A stretch of DNA of 63,206 bases from Chloroflexi bacterium TSY (GTDB lineage Bacteria; Chloroflexota; Anaerolineae; Caldilineales; Caldilineaceae): contig JAHBNG010000084.1 of NCBI GenBank assembly GCA_019217005.1, positions 1 to 63,206 on the forward strand. The letters are read 5' to 3'. The position numbers and the translations under genes were made by a program. The notes under the pieces were generated by a model. The model saw only the letters and a list, made by a program, of their open reading frames with translations. It had not been told where the DNA came from and made no database searches. Positions 28,143 through 38,076 of this stretch are shown piece by piece (the stretch's first letter is position 1; every line of letters starts with the position of its first letter).

Positions 28143-28951
28143 TAAGTCAATTTGTGTTGCGTGTTGTGCAATACTTGTTCAGGAAGTCGGCACGTGGTGA
28201 GATTTAATTTCTACATTGCAATGCCGATCTTTTAAATTCGTCTCGATTGCGGAGGAGATCATATCACGGGTCGTATAGTGGGGCAAACGGAGTTGAACGA
28301 TAAGGAGGGTGACAGCACGAATCTGTAGAACAAACAGCTTGTTTGTCCCGCTTCACATACAAGTCATCCATGCCATCAGGCATAAAAATGACCGACGCCG
28401 ATGGGGATTTAGGTCATTCCAGAAAAAAATTATGGGTCTACGCGACAAAGTGAACCAGAATGTAGGCCGTCCTTGTCGGGCGGTGAGCGATGGAACGCCC
28501 GAGGGAATTTGTTTCTGACGCGGTCTTGGAGCAAACCCGCCCAAAATGGTTTACCTTTACCCACATCTTCAGTCAGAGAAGCGGGATGTTCGATGCCCGC
28601 CCGATGCTAATGAACATTCAAAATTAAGTTCGGTAATCGTTCAGCGAGCACGCCCCGTGTGGGTCTTGACGTGACGCCACCTGCACGAGGCGTGCTGACT
28701 GGACTTTTTTGCCGGATTATTTTCTTAATGTCCATAAGCAGTCGGGCTACCAAACAACGCCCCATTCATGGGACTGGATCGTCAGCCAATCAGCCCGTTT
28801 CAGCGGGCGTTGTACCGTAGCCCAGCGGTTTGAACCCTGGGCGGGTATCACATAGCCGCCAACTTGTGGGTAAAGCTAAGCCAAGCGGTCTCCATTTACA
28901 CACTTTGGGACACACTGTCTCTCCCGTCAATTTGATCGAGGGATTGCAATC
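28143..28951. other. Gene-free 0.8-kb repeat-rich gap
   Basis: I see no gene. It contains a family E core (28323-28344, GTAGAACAAACAGCTTGTTT), and a TTA followed by GGTCATTCCAGAAAAAAAT at 28412 that resembles one end of a family D/ISAzo13-type element. It also contains a single TTTACACAC-family arm at 28893-28914. Remaining sequence (28480-28860) is GC-rich and without an open frame, probably decayed coding DNA. Confidence 0.55.
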
Positions 28952-29908
28952 TTATTCTTCCACCGGCACCAACTCCAACCCAAACTGCTCCATCCACCCG
29001 AGAATATCATGCGTCCCCCAGCCGGCGACCATTTTGCCGTTCTCGATTCGAGCATAGTCGATGCCCTGGAGAACAACCTCTTTTCCAATGGCACTATCGG
29101 GGATTCCAAAAAATTCGGGCAGACCACCAGCATAGGCACCCATCTCATTTCGAATCGTCACCACAACCAGATCGCCTTCCACAACCATATCTGTGTAGCC
29201 GATCTGCATATCGGGAAACGCATCACGGAACATTTGGACCGTACCCTTTAGTGGCTCAATGCCAACCTGCCCGGAGAATCCATCCTCAAAGTCAGGCGAA
29301 ATGATCTCGTCGGCGACAGCCAGATTGCCTTCATTCCAGAGATCGTCGTAAAAGCGACGGATGATCTCTTTATTGGCTTCAAGTTCGCCCCGTCGCGGCA
29401 GGACCCCCATCTGCTGGAATTGTTCTGCAAAGGGGATATTGTGCCAGACTGCTTGAATCTGTCCATTCTCAACTCGACTGCTCTCAGTATGCGTCCAAGT
29501 AATAGGTCTGCCAGTAGCTGGCACCCCCATCCATTCTCCTTGGTGGGTTCCACGAAATGTCACGAGAGTCGTAACCAGATCGTCTTCGGCAACCCACACG
29601 TCCGTTGTAACCTCTAGATCTGGCAGACCTGCTCGCAATCCTGTCATAATCGCACGAATCGTGGCATGGTCCATGGGAATCCCGTTATCAACGAAATCTG
29701 GTGAAAACACCTCTTCAACAGCATCAATGTTACCCTCATTCATAATCTCATCGTAAACTCGGGCAACCACTGCCTTATTGGCTTCCAACTGTTCAGCAGA
29801 TTGCATGGGCTGAACCAATTGTACCTGGCAAGCTGTCACCATCAAGAGTGTGACAAACATTGTAAGAGTTGAGATCGTTTTCCCAATGCTTCTTTTGGAT
29901 CGAATCAT
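28952..29908 (-). CDS. Lipoprotein with two SnoaL-like domains
   Basis: The 318-residue product has a lipoprotein signal ending LLMVTAC. Two tandem SnoaL/ester-cyclase-type cone folds follow: residues about 40-165 (ANKAVVARVYDEIMNEGNID, PDFVDNG, VWHNIPFAEQFQQMGV) and about 170-315 (ANKEIIRRFYDDLWNEGNLA, WGTHDILGWMEQFGLE). SnoaL-like proteins are small-molecule cyclases, isomerases or hydrolases, but most such tandem exported forms have no known substrate. The internal repeat suggests duplication and fusion forming an intramolecular dimer. The start at 29908 is followed by a normal basic n-region. Confidence 0.88.
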   Translation of the reverse strand: MIRSKRSIGKTISTLTMFVTLLMVTACQVQLVQPMQSAEQLEANKAVVARVYDEIMNEGNIDAVEEVFSPDFVDNGIPMDHATIRAIMTGLRAGLPDLEVTTDVWVAEDDLVTTLVTFRGTHQGEWMGVPATGRPITWTHTESSRVENGQIQAVWHNIPFAEQFQQMGVLPRRGELEANKEIIRRFYDDLWNEGNLAVADEIISPDFEDGFSGQVGIEPLKGTVQMFRDAFPDMQIGYTDMVVEGDLVVVTIRNEMGAYAGGLPEFFGIPDSAIGKEVVLQGIDYARIENGKMVAGWGTHDILGWMEQFGLELVPVEE

Positions 29909-30250
29909 AAGTTGCTCCTTCTATCCTATCGTTCAAAATATACGTTTCAATATTAGGTTATTCCAAGAAAATAATGGTCCACAGATGAACTGGATTATCA
30001 GGATTAACAGAAAAAAATCTAGTCTATCCAGTCAATCTATGGAGCACTTAAAAACTGGATTGGCCTTAATACAACCAGCATATCACTCAATCGCACGCAA
30101 ATCGTCTGGAAAAGCGTCTGGAAACCTCCAAGAGCGTCTTGAATTTCTCGACAAGCGTCTGGATTTGAATCTCTTGCCCTTTACAGGTCAGATGATTTCA
30201 GCTAAAATGCCATGTAAATTCCGCTTAAATTATTCGTTGGTGAGAAGATA
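29909..30250. other. Divergent intergenic region with degenerate repeats
   Basis: No gene is seen. It must hold promoters for the lipoprotein and Uma2 genes. TTA followed by GGTTATTCCAAGAAAATAA at 29953-29976 looks like a lone end of a family D/ISAzo13-type element. GGATTATCAGGATTAACAG nearby is one of the degenerate intergenic strings that also occur at 39940-40110. Confidence 0.45.
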
Positions 30251-30814
30251 ATGCTCGCAACCAAAGAACGCCTCAGTACAATCGAAGAATTTGACCTTTT
30301 TCGGGCCGCGCCTGAAAATCGAGGACGCCTATTCGAATTAATTCATGGAGAAATCGTCAAAGAAACGCTAGCAGAAGAACATGGCGTAATCGCCTTGAAT
30401 ATCGGCTTTTATTTGCGTCAATATACAAAGCAACACAAATCAGGGCGGGCTGGTGTTGAAATACGACACCGGATCTTAGAAGATCATCATAATTCCCGCT
30501 TACCAGACATTTCCTTTAGCAGCCGAAAACGCCCAATTGTGAAGCGTGGCACCGTTCCGCATATGCCAGATTTAGCTGTCGAGATCCAATTTCCAAACGA
30601 CAGTATCCAAGCCATGCGTAAAACTGCGAGCTACTACCTGACAAATGGTGCAAAGCTTGTCTGGCTGGTATTTCCCGCTCAACAAATAATCGAGATCCAC
30701 CGACCCGATGCCGATTTAGAAACGCTTACGGTGGATGATACATTGACAGGCGACGATGTTTTACCTGGGTTTGAGATGCCAGTCTCCGAGGTGTTTGACG
30801 ATTCAATGGAATAG
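30251..30814 (+). CDS. Uma2-family (DUF820) endonuclease-like protein
   Basis: The 187-residue product matches the Uma2/DUF820 PD-(D/E)xK nuclease-like fold: ENRGRLFELIHGEIVKE at the start, LPDISFSSRKR with the catalytic-type Asp, PDLAVEIQFPND with the Glu, and ASYYLTNGAKLVWLVFP. The family is abundant in Cyanobacteria and Chloroflexota; its biological role is unsettled. It ends 17 bp before the preferred start of the large regulator and may be co-transcribed with it. Confidence 0.9.
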   Translation: MLATKERLSTIEEFDLFRAAPENRGRLFELIHGEIVKETLAEEHGVIALNIGFYLRQYTKQHKSGRAGVEIRHRILEDHHNSRLPDISFSSRKRPIVKRGTVPHMPDLAVEIQFPNDSIQAMRKTASYYLTNGAKLVWLVFPAQQIIEIHRPDADLETLTVDDTLTGDDVLPGFEMPVSEVFDDSME

Positions 30815-30830
30815 ATACCCTCTACCCATC

Positions 30831-33800
30831 ATGCCCCGCCTGCACCTCACTCTGTTCGGCCCACCCCGTATTGAATTGGACGCGATATACATACATTTGG
30901 AGCCCAAACCACTTGCTCTTTTCATCTATCTGGCCGTTACGCGTCAAATCCACGCTCGTGATGCCCTCGCCGCTTTCTTCTGGCCAGAGATGCCAAAAGG
31001 ACGTACTCAACTACGTAACAACATTTGGGTCATCAAAAAGTCACTTAGAGACTGGGCCGATAGATGGATGGACATTGATCGCAATACGGTTGGGTTACAT
31101 CCAGAAGCTGATTTATGGCTCGACCTTACGCAATTTCATCATTCTTTGACGCTGAGCCAGCAACAATGCGAGACACCAAAACATCCAAAGCATGAAGCAT
31201 GCCCCGATTGTCTCCCCTTCTTGACCCAAGCAATCGAGCTTTGCCAGGATCAATTCATGGCAGGCTTCACGCTAAACGACAGCCCAGCGTTCGACGAATG
31301 GCAATTTTTCCAGCGGGAAGAAGTAACGCGTGAGATGACTGCTGCATTGGATAAGCTCATTCGCTACCATCGAGCAGAGGCTGACTTTGACCAGGCAATT
31401 GCCTACGCCCGACGACGGCTGCAACTGGATCCCCTCCATGAACCCGTTCACCAGCTTCTCATGCATCTTTATGTCGAAAGTGGTCAGCGGAGTGCCGCTT
31501 ACCGTCAATATCAAGAATGCGAACGGATTCTCGATGCAGAGTTGAATCTGCCGCCCCAGGAGGAAACTCGTCAGCTCTATGAAGCGATCAGAAGCCACCA
31601 ATTGCCTGAGGTATTGACTGAACCATTGTCGACCGGGACCTTGTCGCCATCAATCAAAAAAGGATCTGTCTTAAATTCTTCACTGTCACCTGAACCTTTG
31701 GAAACATTCGCAACGAGCACAGCAGGTATGCACTCAGTCGCTGGGAAAACAGCGAATGCCCAACAATTTCTCTATACAACCTCAATCGACCAAATCGATC
31801 GATCAATCGGTGGTTTGTTAGAGCAGTTGACACCTCTTGTTGGACGAGATGAAGTGTGTAGTGCCATCCAATCTCAACTCTCACATTCTACTGGTCGCTT
31901 GATGACACTGGTTGGCCCTGGCGGCATTGGTAAGACGAGATTGGCTCTCCAAGTAGCGGCGAATTTGTTAGACAATTTTGCCGATGGTTGTCATGTCGTG
32001 TCTCTGGCCGCCATTCGTGCTGGATCCCAAGTTTTATCCGCCATTGCTCAGACGCTCGGCGTTCATGAACAGGCAAATCAATCTCGCCAAGAACAGATAG
32101 AAGAATTTTTGCGTGAGCAAGAGCTTCTGTTGGTCTTGGATAACTTTGAGCAGGTGATCGATGCTGCACCCCAGATAGTCAGTTTGGTCAAAGCTGCCCC
32201 CAAACTCAAAGTCCTGGTGACCAGTCGGGAACGACTACGAGTATCGATCGAAGATGTCTATCCTGTTCCGTCCCTCGGCTTACCAAGCGCGGTAGAATCC
32301 CAGCCTCCAGAAGCACTTTCTCAATTTGAATCAGTCCAACTCTTTATTGCCCGCGCCCAGGCAGCAAGAAGCGATTTTGTTGTCGATCAAAACACAGCCC
32401 CTGCAATTGCCGAAATCTGTGCCCGACTTGATGGTCTTCCCCTTGCCATTGAATTGGCCGCAGCACGGGTGCGACTCTTTTCACCAGCGGCCCTGCTTGA
32501 GCGCTTGACCCAAAGTGAGCGGGCATCCCTCAAGCTCCTGCGTAGTCGGACACGTGAAACACCTGAACGACATCGTGCCTTGCGAAATACCATTGCTTGG
32601 AGCTATGACTTGCTCAACGCTGCCGAGCAGGCTCTCTTTCGGCGACTGTCAGTTTTCGTGGGAGGGTGTACGCTCGAAGCGGCGGAAGCAGTTTGTTCAT
32701 CCGCAGGTGACTTAACCGTTACAGTTGATGAAGAGTATGTTCTTGATTTACTTGAATCGCTGATAGACAAAAGTCTGGTTATCCATCAATTGCAAGAAGA
32801 TGGCAATCCACGTTTTATGATGCTGGAGACAATTCGGGAGTTTGGTCTGGAGTCTCTTGCCAGCGAAGGAGAAGAATTCGCAATCCACCAACAGCACGCC
32901 AACTTTTTTATCCAGCTTTCGGCGAACGCACAAATTGAACAGGAAAGCCCGAACAGCCCGCAGGTGTTGAAGCGATTTATGTCAGACTATAACAACGTTC
33001 GAGCAACCATGCGGTGGGTGTTGGCACACGGCCAAATAGCAAATTGTTTGCACCTTTGCCATACCCTCCTTGATTTCTGGTTATTTGGCTATCTTGTAGA
33101 GGCGCAGGAATATGTTATGGCAGTTGTGCATTTGGCAGCGGGAAGCATGCCTACGCCTAACTATGTGAATACGTTGGTCAGTGCAGGATATCTTGCTTAT
33201 GTATTGGGAGAGGATCAGAAGGCACAGCATTTCTTTGAACAAGGTCTTTCCATGAGTCGAGAGTTAGGCGGCGCAGGACATGTAAAAAAACTGACGACAG
33301 CATTGGGGTTGTTGGGAAACATTCGCTTTGATCGAGGCAACTACGACGGATGGATCCAAGCACATCAAGAGTCTTTGGCGATTGCACGCAAGGAGAACCA
33401 CGAATGGTCCTACGCAATGGTTCTATCCCATATGGGGACCCTGACTCTGCGCTTGGGGAATTATGCAGATGCTCGGAAATGGCTGGAAGAATCGCTGGAG
33501 ATTCAGCAACGGGTTGGACAGCAGATGGCAATTTCATTGATGTTTTGTCATCTTGCGACTTTTTATCTTCACACAGACGATTTTGACCAAGCAGAGTCTT
33601 TTTTGGTAAAGAGCATGTCATTGGCGTCTGAAATTAATGATCGGTCGATGATTGCTCTGTGCCAGGTGCGTCTGGGACAATTAGCAATTCTTGAAGCCCA
33701 ATACGAAAAAGCAGACAGGCTATTGAAAGAGGCTCTAATCGAACATCGCTATACCCAGCAAGCACGTAAAATGATTGAAATTGCCCTCCGTTTTGTTCAG

Positions 33801-34046
33801 CTTGCCATTAAGCAGAGAAAATATATACGCAGCCTCATGCTGGCCGGCAAGGTCTCCTCATTTCATGAAGACCTCGAAATTGTCCAGCCCCCCTTAGAAC
33901 AAGCCGCCTTCGAACGCGATATTGAGATTGCCCGCCGTCACTTGAGCAAAGAAGAGGCAGCAAAAGCTTGGCATACAGGACGCTTGATGAACGTAGATGA
34001 AATGGCAGAGTTCATCCTCATGGAGAATCCTCCTGATGACCGATAA
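30831..34046 (+). CDS. BTAD/NB-ARC/TPR transcriptional regulator
   Basis: The 1071-residue product begins MPRLHLTLFGPPRIELD, a winged-helix/OmpR-like start. The bacterial transcriptional-activation domain follows (about 90-250, DPLHEPVHQLLMHLYVESGQ). An NB-ARC-type ATPase has P-loop GPGGIGKT near residue 361, Walker B LLLVLDNFE near 435, and GLPLAIELAAARVRLFSP. TPR repeats fill the C-terminal third (for example YADARKWLEESLEIQQRVGQ). This is the architecture of AfsR/SARP- and MalT-like signal-responsive activators. The start at 30831 is chosen by homology rather than the 30756 ATG, which lies inside the Uma2 gene. The regulated genes are unknown; the operon downstream is a candidate. Confidence 0.92.
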   Translation: MPRLHLTLFGPPRIELDAIYIHLEPKPLALFIYLAVTRQIHARDALAAFFWPEMPKGRTQLRNNIWVIKKSLRDWADRWMDIDRNTVGLHPEADLWLDLTQFHHSLTLSQQQCETPKHPKHEACPDCLPFLTQAIELCQDQFMAGFTLNDSPAFDEWQFFQREEVTREMTAALDKLIRYHRAEADFDQAIAYARRRLQLDPLHEPVHQLLMHLYVESGQRSAAYRQYQECERILDAELNLPPQEETRQLYEAIRSHQLPEVLTEPLSTGTLSPSIKKGSVLNSSLSPEPLETFATSTAGMHSVAGKTANAQQFLYTTSIDQIDRSIGGLLEQLTPLVGRDEVCSAIQSQLSHSTGRLMTLVGPGGIGKTRLALQVAANLLDNFADGCHVVSLAAIRAGSQVLSAIAQTLGVHEQANQSRQEQIEEFLREQELLLVLDNFEQVIDAAPQIVSLVKAAPKLKVLVTSRERLRVSIEDVYPVPSLGLPSAVESQPPEALSQFESVQLFIARAQAARSDFVVDQNTAPAIAEICARLDGLPLAIELAAARVRLFSPAALLERLTQSERASLKLLRSRTRETPERHRALRNTIAWSYDLLNAAEQALFRRLSVFVGGCTLEAAEAVCSSAGDLTVTVDEEYVLDLLESLIDKSLVIHQLQEDGNPRFMMLETIREFGLESLASEGEEFAIHQQHANFFIQLSANAQIEQESPNSPQVLKRFMSDYNNVRATMRWVLAHGQIANCLHLCHTLLDFWLFGYLVEAQEYVMAVVHLAAGSMPTPNYVNTLVSAGYLAYVLGEDQKAQHFFEQGLSMSRELGGAGHVKKLTTALGLLGNIRFDRGNYDGWIQAHQESLAIARKENHEWSYAMVLSHMGTLTLRLGNYADARKWLEESLEIQQRVGQQMAISLMFCHLATFYLHTDDFDQAESFLVKSMSLASEINDRSMIALCQVRLGQLAILEAQYEKADRLLKEALIEHRYTQQARKMIEIALRFVQLAIKQRKYIRSLMLAGKVSSFHEDLEIVQPPLEQAAFERDIEIARRHLSKEEAAKAWHTGRLMNVDEMAEFILMENPPDDR

Positions 34047-34355
34047 ATGAGCATTCAATGAATGAAGCCCTCTAACCATGTTGCAAATTTGTCCGGATGA
34101 TAATAGAATGCGCATGAACCTGACTTCACCCCCATAACCAATGCAGGACACTTGTAGCACAATCACTTTCTGGGCTAGAAAGCTTGAAGGACAAAAGTCA
34201 TTGTATATGAGTCAAGTTTCAAGATCTCTATTTGTGGATGGTTGATAGTGGATAGTTGCACAAGTCACTATCCACTATCAACCATCCACTATTAACCACG
34301 TGCCGGTCTGAGGCGCAGCCTCGCTAGTATTAAGCAACACGTTCGTAAACAATCC
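34047..34355. other. Intergenic region with a perfect 21-bp hairpin
   Basis: At 34236-34256 and 34267-34287 lies a perfect 21-bp inverted repeat (GGATGGTTGATAGTGGATAG plus T, and its complement) with a 10-nt loop. No T-run follows. It lies about 190 bp after the regulator and 69 bp before the carbonic-anhydrase-like gene. It may be a REP-like element. No gene is seen in the rest. Confidence 0.6.
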
Positions 34356-34865
34356 ATGAACAAATACCAATTCCGCTCCGATCAAGTCCACCCCACAGTC
34401 CTCATCGCACAAGGTGCCGTCATTGTCGGCGACGTGACGTTGTCAGAAGATTGTGGCGTCTGGTTCAACGCAACCATGCGTGGTGACAATGAACCAATCA
34501 CAATTGGCCCACGCACGAACATCCAAGAGGGCGCCATTTTTCATGTCGATCCTGGCTTCCCAGTCGTTGTTGGAACCGGCGTCACGATTGGACATGGTGC
34601 CATCATCCACGGCGCGCGGATTGGCGACAACACAGTCATTGGCATGGGTGCGATTGTCCTCAACGGCGCCGAGATTGGAGCAAATTCGATTGTGGGAGCT
34701 GGGGCACTTGTCACGCAAGGGAAGTTGTTTCCGGCAGAGTCTCTGATCATTGGCAGTCCGGCTCGCGTCGTACGCTCTGTGACGCCAGAAGAGATCGAGC
34801 AGAACCGGCAGTCAGCACGCCATTATGTGGAACGGGCGCGAACATTCCGAGAATCATTGAAATAA
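34356..34865 (+). CDS. Gamma-carbonic-anhydrase-like hexapeptide protein
   Basis: The 169-residue product is a left-handed beta-helix with repeated hexapeptides (VTIGHGAIIHGARIGDNTVI). It carries the gamma-CA metal-ligand histidines (one in IFHVDPG, two in GHGAIIHG) and the Arg/Asp-bearing strand MRGDNEPITIG. The family includes CamH/YrdA-like proteins; many are not proven anhydrases. It forms trimers with zinc at the subunit interfaces in known structures. It is the first gene of a plus-strand run, 61 bp before the CitE-like gene. Confidence 0.93.
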   Translation: MNKYQFRSDQVHPTVLIAQGAVIVGDVTLSEDCGVWFNATMRGDNEPITIGPRTNIQEGAIFHVDPGFPVVVGTGVTIGHGAIIHGARIGDNTVIGMGAIVLNGAEIGANSIVGAGALVTQGKLFPAESLIIGSPARVVRSVTPEEIEQNRQSARHYVERARTFRESLK

Positions 34866-34926
34866 GCTCCATCTAAGCAGAACCAATTCCTCAACCAGTA
34901 TCACGCAATACGCAATACGTGTCATC

Positions 34927-35778
34927 ATGAACCACCAACACACACGACCCCGACGCAGTTTAATTTTCATGCCCGGCAACAAACCAGACATGTTCGAAAA
35001 GGCATTGGCGGCAGGTGCCGATATTGTTTGTATTGATCTAGAAGATGCCATTGCACCACATGATAAAGAGGTCGCTCGTACAGAAACATTGGCCCTCTTT
35101 GCTGACTATGATCCAAATGATCGACCCGAATGTATCGTCCGCATCAACTGCCTGCGCACACCTGATGGTCTGGCCGATCTGCTTGCCTTGACCAATGCAG
35201 ATCGATGTCCACCAGCTTTGATGCTCCCCAAAGTAAAGTCACCTGATGAAATTCATGTCCACGAGGAATTGCTCTCTGGCGCACACGAAGATGTACGATT
35301 ACACGTCATCATTGAGACAAACGAAGGGCTGGAATCCTGTTACGATATTGCTCGCTGTAGCAACCGTATCGACTCTCTGCTCTTTGGCGGCGTTGACATG
35401 GCGGCCGAGCTGCGCGTTGAACCAACCTGGAATGAGCTATTCTACGCTCGTTCGCGGATTGTCCATGCCGCAGCGTCTGCCGGTGTTGATATGATCGACG
35501 TGCCCTACCTGGATTTGAGCGACATGAATGGATTAGAGCAAGAAGCGCAGGCTTGTCAGCGGCTTGGATTCACTGGTAAAGCCGCCATCCATCCGAAGCA
35601 GATTCCAACGCTCAATCGCTGCTTTAGTCCAACCGAGGAGCAGATCGCCATGGCCCGTCGGGTGATCGAAGAGTTTGAAAAGCAGGGAACAGGACTCGTG
35701 CTGATAGACAACAAATTGATCGAGAAACCCGTATTACGAAGTATGTATCGTATTCTAGCGATTGCCGAGAAGCTGTAG
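34927..35778 (+). CDS. HpcH/HpaI aldolase / CitE-like lyase
   Basis: The 283-residue TIM-barrel product has RRSLIFMPGNKPDMFEKAL, CIDLEDAIAPHDK, IVRINCLRTPDG, ALMLPKVKSPDEI and GFTGKAAIHPKQIP. These are all standard CitE/HpcH motifs, including the Arg, Glu and Asp that bind Mg and CoA substrates. Stand-alone CitE-like enzymes act as malyl-CoA, citramalyl-CoA or similar lyases and thioesterases. No citrate-lyase partners are present, so the citrate pathway is unlikely. The binding-protein gene starts 37 bp downstream. Confidence 0.9.
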   Translation: MNHQHTRPRRSLIFMPGNKPDMFEKALAAGADIVCIDLEDAIAPHDKEVARTETLALFADYDPNDRPECIVRINCLRTPDGLADLLALTNADRCPPALMLPKVKSPDEIHVHEELLSGAHEDVRLHVIIETNEGLESCYDIARCSNRIDSLLFGGVDMAAELRVEPTWNELFYARSRIVHAAASAGVDMIDVPYLDLSDMNGLEQEAQACQRLGFTGKAAIHPKQIPTLNRCFSPTEEQIAMARRVIEEFEKQGTGLVLIDNKLIEKPVLRSMYRILAIAEKL

Positions 35779-35815
35779 TGTTTTTGGATATTGCTCAACA
35801 CAAAGGAGAACTCCC

Positions 35816-37141
35816 ATGCAATACAACAACATGAGCCGTCGTTCTTTCTTGAAGCTCTCATCGGTTGCCGCAGTTGGTGCACTGGCCGCTTGTGCCCCAG
35901 TTGCTGCCCCACAAGGTGGTGGCGGTGCAGCCGCGGAAAAAGTTGCCGTCACCTTTATGGTGCCAGGTAGCGCCAACGAAGATGCGGATTTTGCGCCGGT
36001 TTTTGAAGAGTTTAACAAAATGTATCCAGAGATCGATGGGCAATATACGCCTGCCGGCACTGGCTATGGTCCACAATATAATGACAAGCTGTTGACCATG
36101 TTGGCCGGTGGGACTGCACCAGATGTATTCAAGACGCTCTTTGGCTTCTTTGGTTCTCTGGGCGAACAAGGCGTTTATGTCCCGCTCGATGATTTTATCG
36201 CTTCTCACCCTGAGGAAACCCAATTCGACGACTTTTTTGATGCGCATGTCAATGCCTGTCGCATCAACGGCCAAATGCTGGCGCTTCCCAACGACGGGGC
36301 ACCAGAAGGCATTTGGGTCAATGTCGATCTCTACAATGAGGCTGGGTTGGAGCTACCCGATTGGGAGACCACTTGGGACGAGATGTTAGAGAGTGCCGCG
36401 GCCATGACCAAGGAAGAAAATGGTGTGACGACCCATTTTGGCATTGGTCATCCTCACTGGCTCGGTGCGATTTGGAGCAACGGGGGCGAGATTCTGAGTG
36501 AGGATGGAACAAAGTGTCTGCTTGACAGCGCAGAGGCTGTCGAGGCGCTGACTTGGATGCAGGATCTGGTCAATACACATAACGTTGCGCCTGGTCCCGA
36601 AGCATTGAGCGAGTTGGGCATGATGGACCGCTTCACATCCGGCCGACTCGGCGCGTTCTACTGCGTACGTGGCTGTCTGGGACGCCTCCGCTCCATCGAA
36701 GATTTCGTCTTTGATGCCGCGCCATTGCCCCTTAGCCCCAAAGGCACCCGTATGACCCGTCTGGCCATCGGTTGGACCTCAATCTGGTCGGGAAGCGGCG
36801 TGCCCGATGAAGCATATCTGCTGGCCGCTTGGATTTGCAGTCAGGAAGGGCAGCGTCTTCGCATTAGCCGCGGCTATGCACATCCATCACGAAAATCGTT
36901 GGTCGAGCAGGATTGGTATAAAACCTATGAGTGTGACAAGTGCAACAGTCATCAGACGAACACCGTCTTCCCAGATATGCTGCTCAATGGAGAAGGCCGT
37001 GCTTGGCCTGCGCACCCCAAGGAATCCGAGGTAATCCAAGTCATTAACTCGCAGCTTGACTTCATCTGGGATGGGACAAAACCAGCGGCTGAGGTTGCGG
37101 TAGATATGACGACGGAGATTGATGAAATTTTGCTGAGTTAG
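35816..37141 (+). CDS. ABC sugar-binding lipoprotein, Tat-exported
   Basis: The 441-residue product has a Tat signal (MSRRSFLKLSSVAAVGA) joined to the lipobox ALAAC, a family-1-type binding fold, and TMLAGGTAPDVFKTL. The last third is cysteine-bearing (YECDKCNSHQ), which is unusual for sugar-binding proteins. The start at 35816 follows AAAGGAGAA. It is followed closely by two permease genes. The ligand is unknown; neighbouring catabolic enzymes argue for a sugar-derived or organic compound. Confidence 0.92.
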   Translation: MQYNNMSRRSFLKLSSVAAVGALAACAPVAAPQGGGGAAAEKVAVTFMVPGSANEDADFAPVFEEFNKMYPEIDGQYTPAGTGYGPQYNDKLLTMLAGGTAPDVFKTLFGFFGSLGEQGVYVPLDDFIASHPEETQFDDFFDAHVNACRINGQMLALPNDGAPEGIWVNVDLYNEAGLELPDWETTWDEMLESAAAMTKEENGVTTHFGIGHPHWLGAIWSNGGEILSEDGTKCLLDSAEAVEALTWMQDLVNTHNVAPGPEALSELGMMDRFTSGRLGAFYCVRGCLGRLRSIEDFVFDAAPLPLSPKGTRMTRLAIGWTSIWSGSGVPDEAYLLAAWICSQEGQRLRISRGYAHPSRKSLVEQDWYKTYECDKCNSHQTNTVFPDMLLNGEGRAWPAHPKESEVIQVINSQLDFIWDGTKPAAEVAVDMTTEIDEILLS

Positions 37142-37155
37142 AAATATTATCATCT

Positions 37156-38076
37156 ATGACCGTCAACGCTTTCCGTCGCCCAAGCAAGCTCCAACGAAAC
37201 GAAGAGATCGCAGGCTGGCTCTTTGCTATGCCGTGGATTTTGGGTTTTGCGCTCTTTACCGCTGGGCCCATGCTGGCCTCGGGTGTTTTTGCATTTACAA
37301 AATACAATCTGCTCTCACCGCTGGAATGGATCGGTCTGGAGAATTTCCAGACGGCCTTCACGAACGATTCGCTGGTCTGGCAATCGCTCAGAGTCACAAG
37401 CATCTACTCTTTTGTAAGCGTGCCGCTACAGATTGTTTTTGGTTTGATTGTGGCCCTCTTTCTAAATGCCAGCATCCGTGGTCTGCAATATTATCGCACT
37501 ATCTACTACTTGCCTTCGGTTCTCTCTGGCGTGGCGGTGGCTTTGCTCTGGCGCTGGATTTATGCACCAAACTATGGATTGATCAACGCGTTTCTCGCCC
37601 GATTTGGCATCGAAGGGCCAGGCTGGTTGGGCGATGCACGTTGGGCGTTGACAGCCTTGATTGGTATGTCGTTGTGGCATGTAGGTGGCGGCATTGTGAT
37701 CTACCTTGCGGGATTGCAAGGAGTCCCAACCGAACTCTACGAAGCGGCAGAAGTTGATGGGGCTGGGTGGTGGCCGCGCTTTTGGCAAATTACGATTCCC
37801 ATGATCACGCCGGTGCTCTTCTATCAGTTGATCGTCGGTGTGATCACAGCGCTCCAAACCTTTACGCAGGTGTTGATTATGACCAATGGTGGTCCCCACG
37901 ACGCCACGCTCTTCTACGTTCTCTATCTCTACCGCAACGCGTTTCAGTTCTTCAAAATGGGCTATGCATCGGTGCTGGCCTGGATTTTATTCGTCTATAT
38001 CTTCTTGCTCACTCTGCTCGTCTACCGCTCCTCAGATTTCTGGGTTTTCTACAGTGGTGAAGGAGATGCGGCATGA
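37156..38076 (+). CDS. Sugar ABC permease (MalF/UgpA type)
   Basis: The 306-residue product has six transmembrane helices and the EAA loop YEAAEVDGAGWWPRFWQITI. It lies 14 bp after the binding-protein gene and overlaps the next permease by ATGA. That overlap indicates tight operon coupling and equal stoichiometry of the two permeases. Confidence 0.93.
   Translation: MTVNAFRRPSKLQRNEEIAGWLFAMPWILGFALFTAGPMLASGVFAFTKYNLLSPLEWIGLENFQTAFTNDSLVWQSLRVTSIYSFVSVPLQIVFGLIVALFLNASIRGLQYYRTIYYLPSVLSGVAVALLWRWIYAPNYGLINAFLARFGIEGPGWLGDARWALTALIGMSLWHVGGGIVIYLAGLQGVPTELYEAAEVDGAGWWPRFWQITIPMITPVLFYQLIVGVITALQTFTQVLIMTNGGPHDATLFYVLYLYRNAFQFFKMGYASVLAWILFVYIFLLTLLVYRSSDFWVFYSGEGDAA

Noticed and set aside
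34236..34287. Intrinsic terminator
   Set aside because: No T-run follows the stem on either strand, and it lies 190 bp after the stop codon.
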